In this document: piece after piece, positions 7,415-16,132 of the stretch
Layout: every line of letters begins with the position of its first letter
How positions within the stretch are numbered: the first letter of the stretch is position 1
Origin: Nesterenkonia sp052089225
Lineage (GTDB): Bacteria; Actinomycetota; Actinomycetes; Actinomycetales; Micrococcaceae
Assembly (NCBI GenBank): GCA_052089225.1
Contig: JBQCZP010000006.1
Location: forward strand, 11,567-75,566
Length of the DNA: 64,000 bases
Direction of reading: 5' to 3'
The notes under the pieces: model-generated
What the model was told of the DNA's origin: nothing
The model's input: the letters and a program-made list of their open reading frames with translations, nothing else
The model's database searches: none
Program-made: the position numbers and the translations under genes

Positions 7415-9538
7415 TCAGTCTCGCAGCGTTCTCCACAGGTACCGGTAGATGAGAGCGTTCATCGTGGCCTGCTGATCAGGGTTGGCCGCTCCCCCATGGC
7501 CACCCTGGGTATTCTCCCAGTAGGTGACCTCAGCGTCCACCGCTTCCAATGCTGCGGTCATCTTCCGCGCGTGGCCCGGGTGGACACGGTCGTCCTTGGT
7601 GCTGGTGGTCAGCAGGACCGGCGGATACTCCGTATCGGCGCTGAGCAGGTGGTACGGGGAGAACTGCTCAATGTACTCCCAGTCTGCGGTCTCCGGGTCC
7701 CCGTACTCCGCCCGCCAACTGGCCCCGGCCAGCAGCTGCGCGTAGCGCTTCATATCCAACAGGGGAACCTGAATGACGACGGCGCCGAACAGCTTCGGGT
7801 AGCGGGTGAGCATATTGCCGGTCAGCAGTCCCCCGTTGGAGCCTCCGCGGCAGGCCAGCTGCCCCACGGTGGTGACCCCGGTGGACACCAGATCTCGGGC
7901 CACCGCGGCAAAGTCCTCAAAGGCCCGGTGGCGGTGCTGCTTCAGCGCCGCCTGGTGCCAGCGGGGACCGTACTCTCCCCCGCCGCGGATATTGGCCACC
8001 GCGAATACGCCGCCGGCCTCCAACCAGGCTTTGCCGACCAGTGACAGATAGCCCGGCGTCTGCGATATCTCGAAGCCGCCGTAGCCGTAGAGGATGGTGG
8101 CCGTGGCCTGCGCCGCCTGCTCCGACTCAACGACGTCGGCCGGTCCGATCAGGAAGTAGGGGACCCGGGTGCCGTCGTCGCTGGTGGTGAAGCGCTGCAC
8201 CACCGCCAGTCCCTCGGCGCTGAACCGTTCCGGGGCACGTTTGATCTCCTCGTAGGTCTCGGCGGCCCCGTCCAGCAGCGGGGCCAGTGAGCCCAGGTAT
8301 TTGGTGGTCGGGGCCAGGAAATCATTGGCGGTGATCCACACCGCGTCACTGTGGCGCGAGTCGTAGGCACCGACGGCCAGCGAACCGGTGATATCGGCCA
8401 GCACCCGTTGGGATCTCCACCGGTTGTTCTCGCGCCAGTGCGCCTCCACGCGCTCCACCACGTCCTCCATGATGGTCAGTGTGAAGATGTTCTTCGTCGC
8501 ACTGATTCCCTGCAGCGACGTGGATTCGGTGGGGGTGAACAGCGCAGTCAGCTGCCCGGAGCCGGCGAGGAACGGTTCGACCTCGGCCACCCAGAGACTC
8601 CCACCGACCATCTGGGTTCCGGCGACGAGGGTGTCGGTGCGTGGTGAGAAGAAAATCAGGTCGCGGTGGAAGCCCACGCCCACGTCGGTGGGGACATCGA
8701 TCAGCCGCAGGGTGGGCGCTTCATCCGACCCGTATTCGATGAGGTACGTTTCGGCGTCGTAGAAGCCCAGGACGCGTTGGCCGATGTGGCGTTCGTACCC
8801 GGGTGTGGAGTCGTAGGCGGCCCCGGCGACCAAGTCGTCTGCGCTGACGGAGATGATCGGTGCGGCCTCGGCCAATGCCGTACCCCTGCGCCACCTGCGG
8901 GCCACGCGGGGGTAGCCGGCGCTGGTCACCGGTTCGTCCTGGCCGCCGGCGGGCTGGTCAGTGGAGAGGTAGACGGTGTTCAGGTCGATCCAGCTCAAGC
9001 TCCCCTTACCCTGGGGCCGGTAGAAGCCGCCGTCCTCGGCGGAGATGAACTGGCCGCTCAGCAGGTCGAACTCGCGGGTCACATCAGCGTCAGATCCCCC
9101 TGGAGAGAGGTCCAGCAGCGCCCGGCTGAAGCCTGGGACGTCGTCGTCGGTCTGTTCGGGGCGCAGCAGGGAGGCGCCGTGCCACACCCAGGTGGTCCCC
9201 TCTTCGGCGCTGAGCGCGTCGAGATCCAGCAGCGTCTGCCACTGCGGCTCCTCGTCCCTGTAGGAGTCCAGAGTGGTGCGCCGCCAGAGTCCCTGCGGGT
9301 GCTGGGCGTCGGTCCAGAAGTTGTAGAGCCAGTCGCCGCGTTTGGTGACCCCGGGGATGCGGTCGGATGCGTCAAGGATGTCACGCAGCGACTCTTTCAG
9401 CGGGCCGAACTGCTCGTCCTGCAGCTGCTGCTCAGCGTGCCGGTTCCGTTCAGCCACCCAATTCAGGGGCTGTTCGCCGTCGACGTCCTCCAGCCAGAGG
9501 AATGGGTCATGGTTCGGATCGATGAAGCGCGCAGACAT
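7415..9538 (-). CDS. S9A-family serine peptidase (oligopeptidase)
   Basis: 707 residues: an N-terminal beta-propeller gate, then an alpha/beta-hydrolase domain. The triad is visible: S567 in GGSNGG, an Asp at about 650 in TKDDRVHP, and H681 in QGGHGGA. No signal peptide is seen, so it should be cytoplasmic and cleave short peptides. The opening DPFLWLEDVDGE is typical of actinobacterial members, which lie between prolyl oligopeptidase and oligopeptidase B, so substrate preference is open. It lies downstream of dnaG on the same strand, with a 73-bp gap. Confidence 0.9.
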   Translation of the reverse strand: MSARFIDPNHDPFLWLEDVDGEQPLNWVAERNRHAEQQLQDEQFGPLKESLRDILDASDRIPGVTKRGDWLYNFWTDAQHPQGLWRRTTLDSYRDEEPQWQTLLDLDALSAEEGTTWVWHGASLLRPEQTDDDVPGFSRALLDLSPGGSDADVTREFDLLSGQFISAEDGGFYRPQGKGSLSWIDLNTVYLSTDQPAGGQDEPVTSAGYPRVARRWRRGTALAEAAPIISVSADDLVAGAAYDSTPGYERHIGQRVLGFYDAETYLIEYGSDEAPTLRLIDVPTDVGVGFHRDLIFFSPRTDTLVAGTQMVGGSLWVAEVEPFLAGSGQLTALFTPTESTSLQGISATKNIFTLTIMEDVVERVEAHWRENNRWRSQRVLADITGSLAVGAYDSRHSDAVWITANDFLAPTTKYLGSLAPLLDGAAETYEEIKRAPERFSAEGLAVVQRFTTSDDGTRVPYFLIGPADVVESEQAAQATATILYGYGGFEISQTPGYLSLVGKAWLEAGGVFAVANIRGGGEYGPRWHQAALKQHRHRAFEDFAAVARDLVSTGVTTVGQLACRGGSNGGLLTGNMLTRYPKLFGAVVIQVPLLDMKRYAQLLAGASWRAEYGDPETADWEYIEQFSPYHLLSADTEYPPVLLTTSTKDDRVHPGHARKMTAALEAVDAEVTYWENTQGGHGGAANPDQQATMNALIYRYLWRTLRD

Positions 9539-9611
9539 AACCGCCAGTCTACGGCCGGATGCTGCCTGCCTCAGCCGGTGGCCTGCAGGCCATCATTGGC
9601 CGTATGCGGGG

Positions 9612-11519
9612 TCATTCGACCTGCTTCAGCGCCCGCCGCCGGTGTTCGAGCTCCATCAGCTGTGCGTTGAGCTCCCGGGACTCCTCGGCGGGTCGGCTCG
9701 GATCCATCCGCTGCAGTCGGCCGAGCAGGTTGGCCTTCTCGTGCTGGATCTTCAGCTCCACCAACCGGTTGAGGATCTCCTGGCAGTAGCGGTCCAGGTG
9801 CTCTTCGGTCTTGGCCGGCAGAGTGTTGACTGCCAGCTCCGAAACTAGGGGACGCAGCGGCTCCGGCACCTCCTGTCTCACCGTCTCGACCCAGGTGCGC
9901 GGGTCAGTCGCGTTGGCAGCGGCAATGCGGATCCCGTCGTGCAGCGCCTGATGGGCCGCGGCGGTGAACCGGACGCTGAAGATCTCTTCCCACTGCTCCG
10001 CAGTCAGCCGCGTGGGGTGCTGCAGGATGACCTCCAGCGCCTGCCGCTCCATCATCACCGCCGGATCGCCGGTGTCCGGACGCTGAAAGCCGCTGGAGAC
10101 CGGCTGCCCTGTGGGCTGACCCTGCTGCCAGTTTCCTTGGCGAGCGCGGTCCGGGGCCTCCTGCCGCCGCTGGGGAGCGCTGCGCTGGGAGGCAGCACGT
10201 GCGGCGTTCTTCACCGCTGATTCGACTTCATGGACTTCCGCGCCCAACCAGCCGGCCAGCTCACGGGCATAGGCCCCGCGCAGCGAGTGCTCACGGATTG
10301 CGGCCACGATGGGGGCGGCGGCCCGCAGCGCCCCGACTCTGCCCTCGACTGTCGCCAAGTCCCATTCGCGCAGCCGGCGGCGCAGCACAAACTCCACCAG
10401 GGGCGTTTTGGAGTTGATGACGGCTTGGACCGCCTCATCACCGCGGTGCTGGCGCACATCGCAGGGGTCCATACCTTCGGGCCCGACGGCGATGAAGGTC
10501 TGCGCATTGAACTGGTGAGCCTCGTTGAACGCCTTCACCGCCGCCTGCTGACCGGCTTCGTCCCCATCGAAGGTGAAGATCACCTCTGCGGGGGTGCCGT
10601 CGTCGGAGAGCAGCCGCCGAGCAATCTTGATGTGGCCCTCGCCGAAGGCAGTGCCACAGGTCGCCACTGCGGTTTCCACGCCTGCGATGTGGCAGGCCAT
10701 CACGTCGGTGTAGCCCTCCACCACCACCAGTTGGCGCCGCTTGGCGATGTGGCGCTTGGCGCTCTCGATGCCGTAGAGCACCTGAGACTTCTTATAGATC
10801 TGGGTCTCTGGGGAGTTGAGGTATTTGGGCCCCTGGTCATCCTCATAGAGTCTGCGGCCGCCGAATCCCACAGTGCTGCCGGTCATGTCACGGATGGGCC
10901 ACATCAGCCTGCCGCGGAAGCGGTCATAGAGGCCACGTCTGCCCTCGGAGAACAGGCCGGTCAGCTTCAGCTCGTCGTCGCGGAATCCCCTGTTGCGCAG
11001 GTGTCCCAGCAGGTTGTTCCAGCCTTGGGGGGCGTAGCCGACGCCGAACTGCTCCGCATGCTCGCGGGTGAAGCCGCGCCCGGTGAGCATGTCCCGCCCG
11101 ATCTGCGCCTCGGAGGACTGCAGCGCGCGCTGGAAGAACTCATCAGCAACCTTATGGGCGTCCAGCAGCCGCTGGCGGCGGGAGACCTCCTGCTTATCCG
11201 GCCCGGAGCCGCCGTCCTCGTAGTGCAGCTCGATCCCATACCTGTGGGCCAGTCCCTCCACGGTCTCTTGGAATGTGGTGTGCTCCATGGCTTGCAGGAA
11301 GGCGATGACGTCTCCGGACTCCTCGCACCCGAAACAGTGATAGGTGCCCACGTGCGGGCGGATGTGGAAGCTCGGCGTCCGCTCGTCGTGGAAGGGGCAC
11401 AGCCCCTTGTAGGAGCCGATGCCGGCCTTCTTCAGCGTCACATACTGTTCGACGACCTCACGCAGGTCAGCACGCTCACGCACCGCATCAATATCCTCGC
11501 GTCTGATCAGACCTGCCAT
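9612..11519 (-). CDS. dnaG: DNA primase
   Basis: 635 residues from the ATG at 11519 (MAGLIRREDIDAVRERADL), preceded by GGAGGG; an upstream ORF extension to 11582 does not resemble the family. The CHC2 zinc ribbon is C41-x2-H44 and C62-x2-C65. The TOPRIM core contains VVVEGYTDVMACH and the acidic FTFDGDEAG. A Gln/Pro-rich linker precedes the C-terminal DnaB-binding region. It makes RNA primers at the fork. The position next to dgt and dusB matches the conserved actinobacterial arrangement. Confidence 0.95.
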   Translation of the reverse strand: MAGLIRREDIDAVRERADLREVVEQYVTLKKAGIGSYKGLCPFHDERTPSFHIRPHVGTYHCFGCEESGDVIAFLQAMEHTTFQETVEGLAHRYGIELHYEDGGSGPDKQEVSRRQRLLDAHKVADEFFQRALQSSEAQIGRDMLTGRGFTREHAEQFGVGYAPQGWNNLLGHLRNRGFRDDELKLTGLFSEGRRGLYDRFRGRLMWPIRDMTGSTVGFGGRRLYEDDQGPKYLNSPETQIYKKSQVLYGIESAKRHIAKRRQLVVVEGYTDVMACHIAGVETAVATCGTAFGEGHIKIARRLLSDDGTPAEVIFTFDGDEAGQQAAVKAFNEAHQFNAQTFIAVGPEGMDPCDVRQHRGDEAVQAVINSKTPLVEFVLRRRLREWDLATVEGRVGALRAAAPIVAAIREHSLRGAYARELAGWLGAEVHEVESAVKNAARAASQRSAPQRRQEAPDRARQGNWQQGQPTGQPVSSGFQRPDTGDPAVMMERQALEVILQHPTRLTAEQWEEIFSVRFTAAAHQALHDGIRIAAANATDPRTWVETVRQEVPEPLRPLVSELAVNTLPAKTEEHLDRYCQEILNRLVELKIQHEKANLLGRLQRMDPSRPAEESRELNAQLMELEHRRRALKQVE

Positions 11520-11623
11520 ACCCTCCAATCTACCCCCGCAGCCGCAGTTGCATCTGCCCTGGGGAAAACTCCACTCGCACACCGCCGGAGCAGCTCGGTC
11601 GGCGACTCGATAAGCTGGGATCT

Positions 11624-12121
11624 ATGAGTGAGATGACTGGACGCCGGCGCGTGGCCGCAGACGCCGAATCCCGCGGTGTGAGCATAGAATTCACCCCGCG
11701 TGGTCAGGCCTCATCGTTGGACGAGGCGGCAGCGAACCTGGGGATCGAGCCCAGAGAGATCGTCAAAACCCTGGTGGCCAAGGCCAAACTCACCCAGACG
11801 GCGACCGAACACAGCTACATCATCGCGCTCATCCCAGGCGATACGCAGGTCGATTGGGCCAAGCTGCGCAGAATGGCGGGGATGAAGAAGCTCTCCATGG
11901 CCGCCCCCGACGACGGCTTCGCGGCCACCGGCTACTCCCCGGGAACCATCACACCCTTCGGGGCAGCTGCGGAGGACGGCGCCCAATGGCCGATCTATGC
12001 TGATGAGTCGATCACCGGGCGGATCTCCATGGGAGCCGGAGAGCCGGATCTGAGCCTCTTCGTCGACGCCGAAGACCTGTTCGCCGCCTTCAGCGTCACC
12101 ACCGGCGACATCAGCCGATAA
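11624..12121 (+). CDS. ybaK: YbaK/EbsC-family aminoacyl-tRNA deacylase
   Basis: 165 residues covering the whole YbaK domain. Conserved features include the lysine of IVKTLVAK near residue 50 and the central GYSPGTITPFG near 107, typical of Cys-tRNA(Pro) hydrolases. It acts in trans to hydrolyse mischarged tRNA, usually Cys-tRNA(Pro). The spacer from dnaG is about 100 bp; a TAAGCT just before the ATG could be a -10 of a near-leaderless transcript. It stands between the divergent dnaG and the VOC remnant. Confidence 0.88.
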   Translation: MSEMTGRRRVAADAESRGVSIEFTPRGQASSLDEAAANLGIEPREIVKTLVAKAKLTQTATEHSYIIALIPGDTQVDWAKLRRMAGMKKLSMAAPDDGFAATGYSPGTITPFGAAAEDGAQWPIYADESITGRISMGAGEPDLSLFVDAEDLFAAFSVTTGDISR

Positions 12122-12179
12122 ACCGGCCCCCTCGGTCGATGACCGCAGCGCCCCGGCCCCGTGGGGCTGCCCTCACCCC

Positions 12180-12407
12180 ATGGCCTGTTACCTGTCTCAC
12201 ACAACGATCAGCTGCAGCAATGCCTTCGAACTCTCCGAATGGTGGAAGCAGCTGCTCAGCTGTACCGACATCCCTGGTGACCCGAATGAGCCCGGGCACG
12301 ATCACTGCATGATTATCGATCCTGAGACCAGTCACCGGCTGCTGTTCATCGCGGCATCTATGGGCCAGGCTCCGGCGGACCAGCTCAGGCGAAGAGTCGG
12401 TTGGTGA
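12180..12407 (+). pseudogene. Truncated VOC-superfamily (glyoxalase-like) fragment
   Basis: 75 codons. The first half reads as the first beta-alpha-beta unit of a VOC protein (YLSHTTISCSNAFELSEWWK, then a strand with SHRLLFI). Complete members need about 115-130 residues and a second metal-binding half, which is missing. The frame runs into the 3' end of dgt, which it overlaps by 23 bp in the opposite direction. I read it as a 3'-truncated remnant; a functional half-domain is possible but unlikely. Confidence 0.55.
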
Positions 12408-13707
12408 CCGGCTGGCCCTTCACCAGAGTGGCGTACCACTCTAAGCAGGCGCCGTCGGTCAGCGAGGCAATCTGGTCCACGATGGCGCGGTGGCGCCCGG
12501 CGTCGTCGTCGGCGGTGCGGTAGTCGGCCTGGAACTGCGGATCCAGGAAGCGGTCACCGGTGTCCATCAGCAGAGCGTGCAGGGCACTGATCACGTCCCG
12601 CTGCCTGGTGTAGACCGGCATCTGCTCGCGGGAGGCCATGATGTAGTTGGCCGCGATCCCCTTCATCACGCAGATCTCTTCGAACGTATGGGTGGGGACC
12701 ACCAGGTCTGCCTCGTGGCGCACCAGGGGGTGATCGCCGTGGGCCTGGCGGGTAGCGGCGTAGATGGCTGAGCAGAATCGGCCGATGAGTTCGCTGGTCA
12801 TGTTCTTCAGCCCGGCCAGCGCCCGGCGCGAGCTGTCGGACTCGACCATCCAGCTGTCGCTGGACTCCAGGCGGCGCAGAGCGGCTTCGATGCGATCCGG
12901 GCCCGATTCCGGCAGGTACCACTCCTGTGTGGTCTGGATGACTCGGGAGCGTTGGACGTCGTCGCCCAGGAACTTCAGCTGGAACCGGCCGTTGACGATG
13001 CCGTCCTCCACATCGTGGACGGAGTAGGCGATGTCGTCGGCGGCGTCCATGACTTGGGCCTCCATGGGCTGACGCCGGCTCGCGGTGCCGCTGCGCAGCC
13101 AGTCGAAGACCTCCAGGTCGTCCTCGTAGACGCCGAACTTCTGGCTCAGCGTCCCGTCGGCCTTCAGCTGGGCCTCATGGGCCCGCCACGGGTACTTCAC
13201 CGCCGCGTCCAATGAGGCGCGGGTGAGGTTCAGCCCAGCAGAGCGACCATCGGGATGGAAACGTTTGGACTCCAAGCGGGTGAGGATGCGCAGGGTCTGT
13301 GCGTTGCCCTCGAAGCCGCCGATATCGGTGCAGAGCTCATTGAGGACGCTCTCGCCGTTATGGCCGAAGGGCGGGTGGCCCAGATCGTGGGAGAGGCAGG
13401 CACCGTCGACGACGTCGGGGTCACACCCCAGCAGTCGGCCGAGTTCCCGCCCCACCTGGGCGACCTCCAGGGAATGCGTCAGCCGGGTGCGGGAGAAGTC
13501 GTCCATATCCGGGGAGACCACCTGGGTCTTGGCCCCGAGCCGGCGCAGCGAGGAGGAGTGCAGCAGCCGTGCCCGATCGCGTTCAAAGCTGGAGCGGTAG
13601 ACCGACTTGCCATGCTCCGGGACCCAGCGGTCCTCATCGGCTTCGGCATATCCGGGGGCCAGGGCAGCGTAGCCCCCCTCCAGACGCTCTACATTCCGCA
13701 CGCTCAT
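12385..13707 (-). CDS. dgt: dGTPase-like deoxynucleotide triphosphohydrolase
   Basis: 440 residues from the ATG at 13707 (MSVRNVERLEGG); a TTG seven codons upstream is less likely. The HD-domain ligands are visible: H78 in RLTHSLEV, the H107-D108 pair in LSHDLGHPPFGH, and a later conserved Asp in MDAADDIAYS. It hydrolyses dNTPs to deoxynucleoside and tripolyphosphate, tuning dNTP pools. It lies 55 bp downstream of dusB and upstream of dnaG, all on the minus strand. Confidence 0.92.
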   Translation of the reverse strand: MSVRNVERLEGGYAALAPGYAEADEDRWVPEHGKSVYRSSFERDRARLLHSSSLRRLGAKTQVVSPDMDDFSRTRLTHSLEVAQVGRELGRLLGCDPDVVDGACLSHDLGHPPFGHNGESVLNELCTDIGGFEGNAQTLRILTRLESKRFHPDGRSAGLNLTRASLDAAVKYPWRAHEAQLKADGTLSQKFGVYEDDLEVFDWLRSGTASRRQPMEAQVMDAADDIAYSVHDVEDGIVNGRFQLKFLGDDVQRSRVIQTTQEWYLPESGPDRIEAALRRLESSDSWMVESDSSRRALAGLKNMTSELIGRFCSAIYAATRQAHGDHPLVRHEADLVVPTHTFEEICVMKGIAANYIMASREQMPVYTRQRDVISALHALLMDTGDRFLDPQFQADYRTADDDAGRHRAIVDQIASLTDGACLEWYATLVKGQPVTNRLFA

Positions 13708-13762
13708 GGTTCTCACTCTATCGGCCAAGCTTCCCAGCCGTATTCGCAGTTCCCAGCGCGCA

Positions 13763-14989
13763 TCAGCCCCCGGAGATGTCGACCTCGGCGGCCTGGATCA
13801 TCTCGCGCTGCTGCCCGTTCAGCTCCTGGGAGGCCAACCACTCCTGGGGCAGGTGGACCTTCTTCGCTGAGCCGGCCCGACCGCGCGGTCCCTCGGCGGG
13901 CTCACCGGGGTAGCCGATGGACTGATCCAGCTCGCCCAGCAGGTCCTGCAGCTGGGCCATCGTCTCCACGGTCACGAGCTGCGAGCGCAGCGAGCCTCCG
14001 ATGGGGTAGCCCTTGAAGTACCAGGCGACGTGCTTGCGGATGTCCTGCATGGCCTTGCGCTCATCACCGTCGAAGTAGGGGATCAGCATTTCGGCGTGCC
14101 GCAGCAGCGTGCTGATCACCATCGGCAGATCGGGTCGGTAGCGCTCGTCACGGCCCTCGAAGGCGGCCTGCAGGTCACCGAAGAGCCAGGGCCTGCCCTG
14201 GCACCCACGCCCGACGACGACGCCGTCGACTCCGGTGCGCTCCACCATGTCCAGCGCGTCCTCGGCCGACCAGATGTCACCGTTGCCGAGCACCGGAATG
14301 TCCGGCAGCGAGTCGCGCAGCCGCCTGATGGAATCCCAGTCGGCCGTGCCGGAGTAGTGCTGCCGGGCGGTGCGGCCGTGCAGCGCCACCGCCGCCACCC
14401 CGGCGTCGCGGGCGACCCTTCCGGCCTCCACATAGGTCAGGTGGTCCTCGTCCACTCCCCTGCGCATCTTCACGGTGACCGGAATGTTCGCCTTGGAGGC
14501 TTCGCGCACTGTGGTGGCTACGATGGACTCGAACAGCCGGATCTTCCAGGGCAGCGCCGCCCCGCCGCCCTTGCGGGTGACTTTGGGGACCGGGCAGCCG
14601 AAGTTCAGGTCGATGTGGTCGGCCCGGTCCTCCTCGACCAGCATGCGCACCGCGTGGCCGGTGGTCACCGGGTCCACCGAGTACAGCTGGACCGAGCGCG
14701 GCACTTCGTCGGGCTCGTGCTTGATGATGCGCAGCGACTCCGGCCGGCGCTCCACCAGGGCGCGGGCGGTCACCATCTCGTTGACGTAGAGCCCGCCGCC
14801 GTACTCGCGGCAGAGCCTGCGGAAGGCCGTGTTGGTGATGCCGGCCATGGGGGCGAGCACCACCGGGGTGTCCACGGTGATCGGACCCAGCTTCAGGGCA
14901 GGAAGCAGCTTGGCACCCGGGGTGCTCGCAGTTGTCGAGCTCGGGGCTGTAGGGCCCGGTGCTGCGGGGGAATCGAGAATGTCGGTCAC
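13763..14989 (-). CDS. dusB: tRNA-dihydrouridine synthase DusB
   Basis: 408 residues. The FMN TIM barrel begins VVLAPMAGITNTAFR near 43. The catalytic Cys lies in DLNFGCPVPK near 132, and the FMN phosphate site is GNGDIWSAEDA. A C-terminal helical tRNA-binding region follows. The N-terminal Ala/Pro/Thr-rich extension of about 30 residues is probably disordered. It reduces uridines in the tRNA D-loop using NADPH. It is the first gene of a dusB-dgt run after a strong hairpin. Confidence 0.93.
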   Translation of the reverse strand: MTDILDSPAAPGPTAPSSTTASTPGAKLLPALKLGPITVDTPVVLAPMAGITNTAFRRLCREYGGGLYVNEMVTARALVERRPESLRIIKHEPDEVPRSVQLYSVDPVTTGHAVRMLVEEDRADHIDLNFGCPVPKVTRKGGGAALPWKIRLFESIVATTVREASKANIPVTVKMRRGVDEDHLTYVEAGRVARDAGVAAVALHGRTARQHYSGTADWDSIRRLRDSLPDIPVLGNGDIWSAEDALDMVERTGVDGVVVGRGCQGRPWLFGDLQAAFEGRDERYRPDLPMVISTLLRHAEMLIPYFDGDERKAMQDIRKHVAWYFKGYPIGGSLRSQLVTVETMAQLQDLLGELDQSIGYPGEPAEGPRGRAGSAKKVHLPQEWLASQELNGQQREMIQAAEVDISGG

Positions 14990-15019
14990 AGGTCTATTAT
15001 CCGGCTCCGGTCAAGTAAA

Positions 15020-15077
15020 CGTAGGGCTTCTGCCTGATCGCAGCCTTCCCGGCCTGCGATCGGGCAGAAGCCCTACG
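15020..15077 (-). terminator. Long hairpin terminator after the GNAT gene
   Basis: Arms 15020-15043 and 15054-15077 pair over 24 bp with only one T-G wobble, around a 10-base loop. On the minus strand the hairpin is followed by TTTACTT, a short U-rich tail, so it most likely ends the glyS-GNAT transcript before dusB. The stem is longer than most intrinsic terminators. Confidence 0.7.
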
Positions 15078-15097
15078 GAAAACGGGGATGAAGGGGC

Positions 15098-16126
15098 TCA
15101 GCTGACGTCGCGGGCGTAGATCAGGGCTTCGAAATTGATCTCTGCATAGTCTCCGGCGGCCAGCTCCACAGCGACTGCCTTCAGCGGCGCCATGGCGTCG
15201 TCGACCTCCAAGGACACCGGGTGGCGCGCCGTCACCAGCGCCAGGAGCTGCCGCACGGCGGCGTCGGCCTGCTCCGGGCTCAGCTGCGGCTGCCAGCCCA
15301 GCAGCACATCGGCCGGCTCGTCGGTGCGCTCGCCGGTGTAGCTGATGGCGAAGGCAAGAATGGGGTCCTTGGTCGGCGAGTCCGGCTCCTCGCGGCGCAG
15401 CACCACCGCACCGGTGGCCCCGGCCTCGGGGCTGAGCAGCATGCGCTGGGCGCGGCCGATGGTCATTTCGGCGGGATCCCACTCATGCACCGCGTTGTAG
15501 AAGTCGGCCACCACCCGGGTCAGCTCCACCGACCCGGTGGCCAGTTCGTCCAGGTCGATGGGCAGATTCTCCACATCGGGCACCGGCAGTGCGCCGGGCT
15601 GAACGACCACCTGGCGCGAATGCTGCACCTTGTGGAAGCCGCGGTCCTTCAGGAAGCTCTGGGCGGCCGATCCCTTGCCGCAGCGGGCCTTCAGCGACTG
15701 CACGTCGCAGTTGGGGACCTCGGCCTCCAGGATCTGCAGCAGCTGGGTGGCCACGCGCCTGCGCCGGTGCCCGGGGGCGACCTCAATGTAGAGGGACAGC
15801 CGGTCCGGGTGCAGCGAGGAGCGGAAGATCGTCGCCGCAGCCACCGGAAGGCCCTGGGCCTCCGCCACAATGCAGCGTGACCACGGGTCGTTGGACGAGG
15901 GTCGCAGCAGCCCCCGATCGTAGTGGTGCATCGGACTCTCCGGGTCGCCCCAGATTTCAAGCAGCCTCAGGTCATCGCCATCGGCCCAGGGGCGGACTGT
16001 GAGCCCGGAGTCGAGGGTAAGCGTGGGGGCACCGTTGTTATCGGCAGAGTCAAGCACCTGCGCGAGTCTAGACCTGAACCCAGACTTCCGCAAAGCCCCC
16101 TGGTGCCGGGCGGTGTGCCCGGTCAC
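15098..16126 (-). CDS. GNAT-family acetyltransferase with extra C-terminal domain
   Basis: 342 residues. Residues about 42-165 form a GNAT domain: VRPWADGDDL at the start, the acetyl-CoA loop APGHRRRRVATQLL near 116-129, and a terminal SFLKDRGF strand. The second half is less conserved but has strand patterns of a degenerate GNAT repeat, as in two-domain mycothiol synthase-like proteins. The substrate is unknown. The GTG start at 16126 is 6 bp after the glyS stop, so the two are probably co-transcribed. An internal GTG near codon 24 is an alternative. Confidence 0.78.
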   Translation of the reverse strand: MTGHTARHQGALRKSGFRSRLAQVLDSADNNGAPTLTLDSGLTVRPWADGDDLRLLEIWGDPESPMHHYDRGLLRPSSNDPWSRCIVAEAQGLPVAAATIFRSSLHPDRLSLYIEVAPGHRRRRVATQLLQILEAEVPNCDVQSLKARCGKGSAAQSFLKDRGFHKVQHSRQVVVQPGALPVPDVENLPIDLDELATGSVELTRVVADFYNAVHEWDPAEMTIGRAQRMLLSPEAGATGAVVLRREEPDSPTKDPILAFAISYTGERTDEPADVLLGWQPQLSPEQADAAVRQLLALVTARHPVSLEVDDAMAPLKAVAVELAAGDYAEINFEALIYARDVS

Positions 16127-16132
16127 AGCTGC

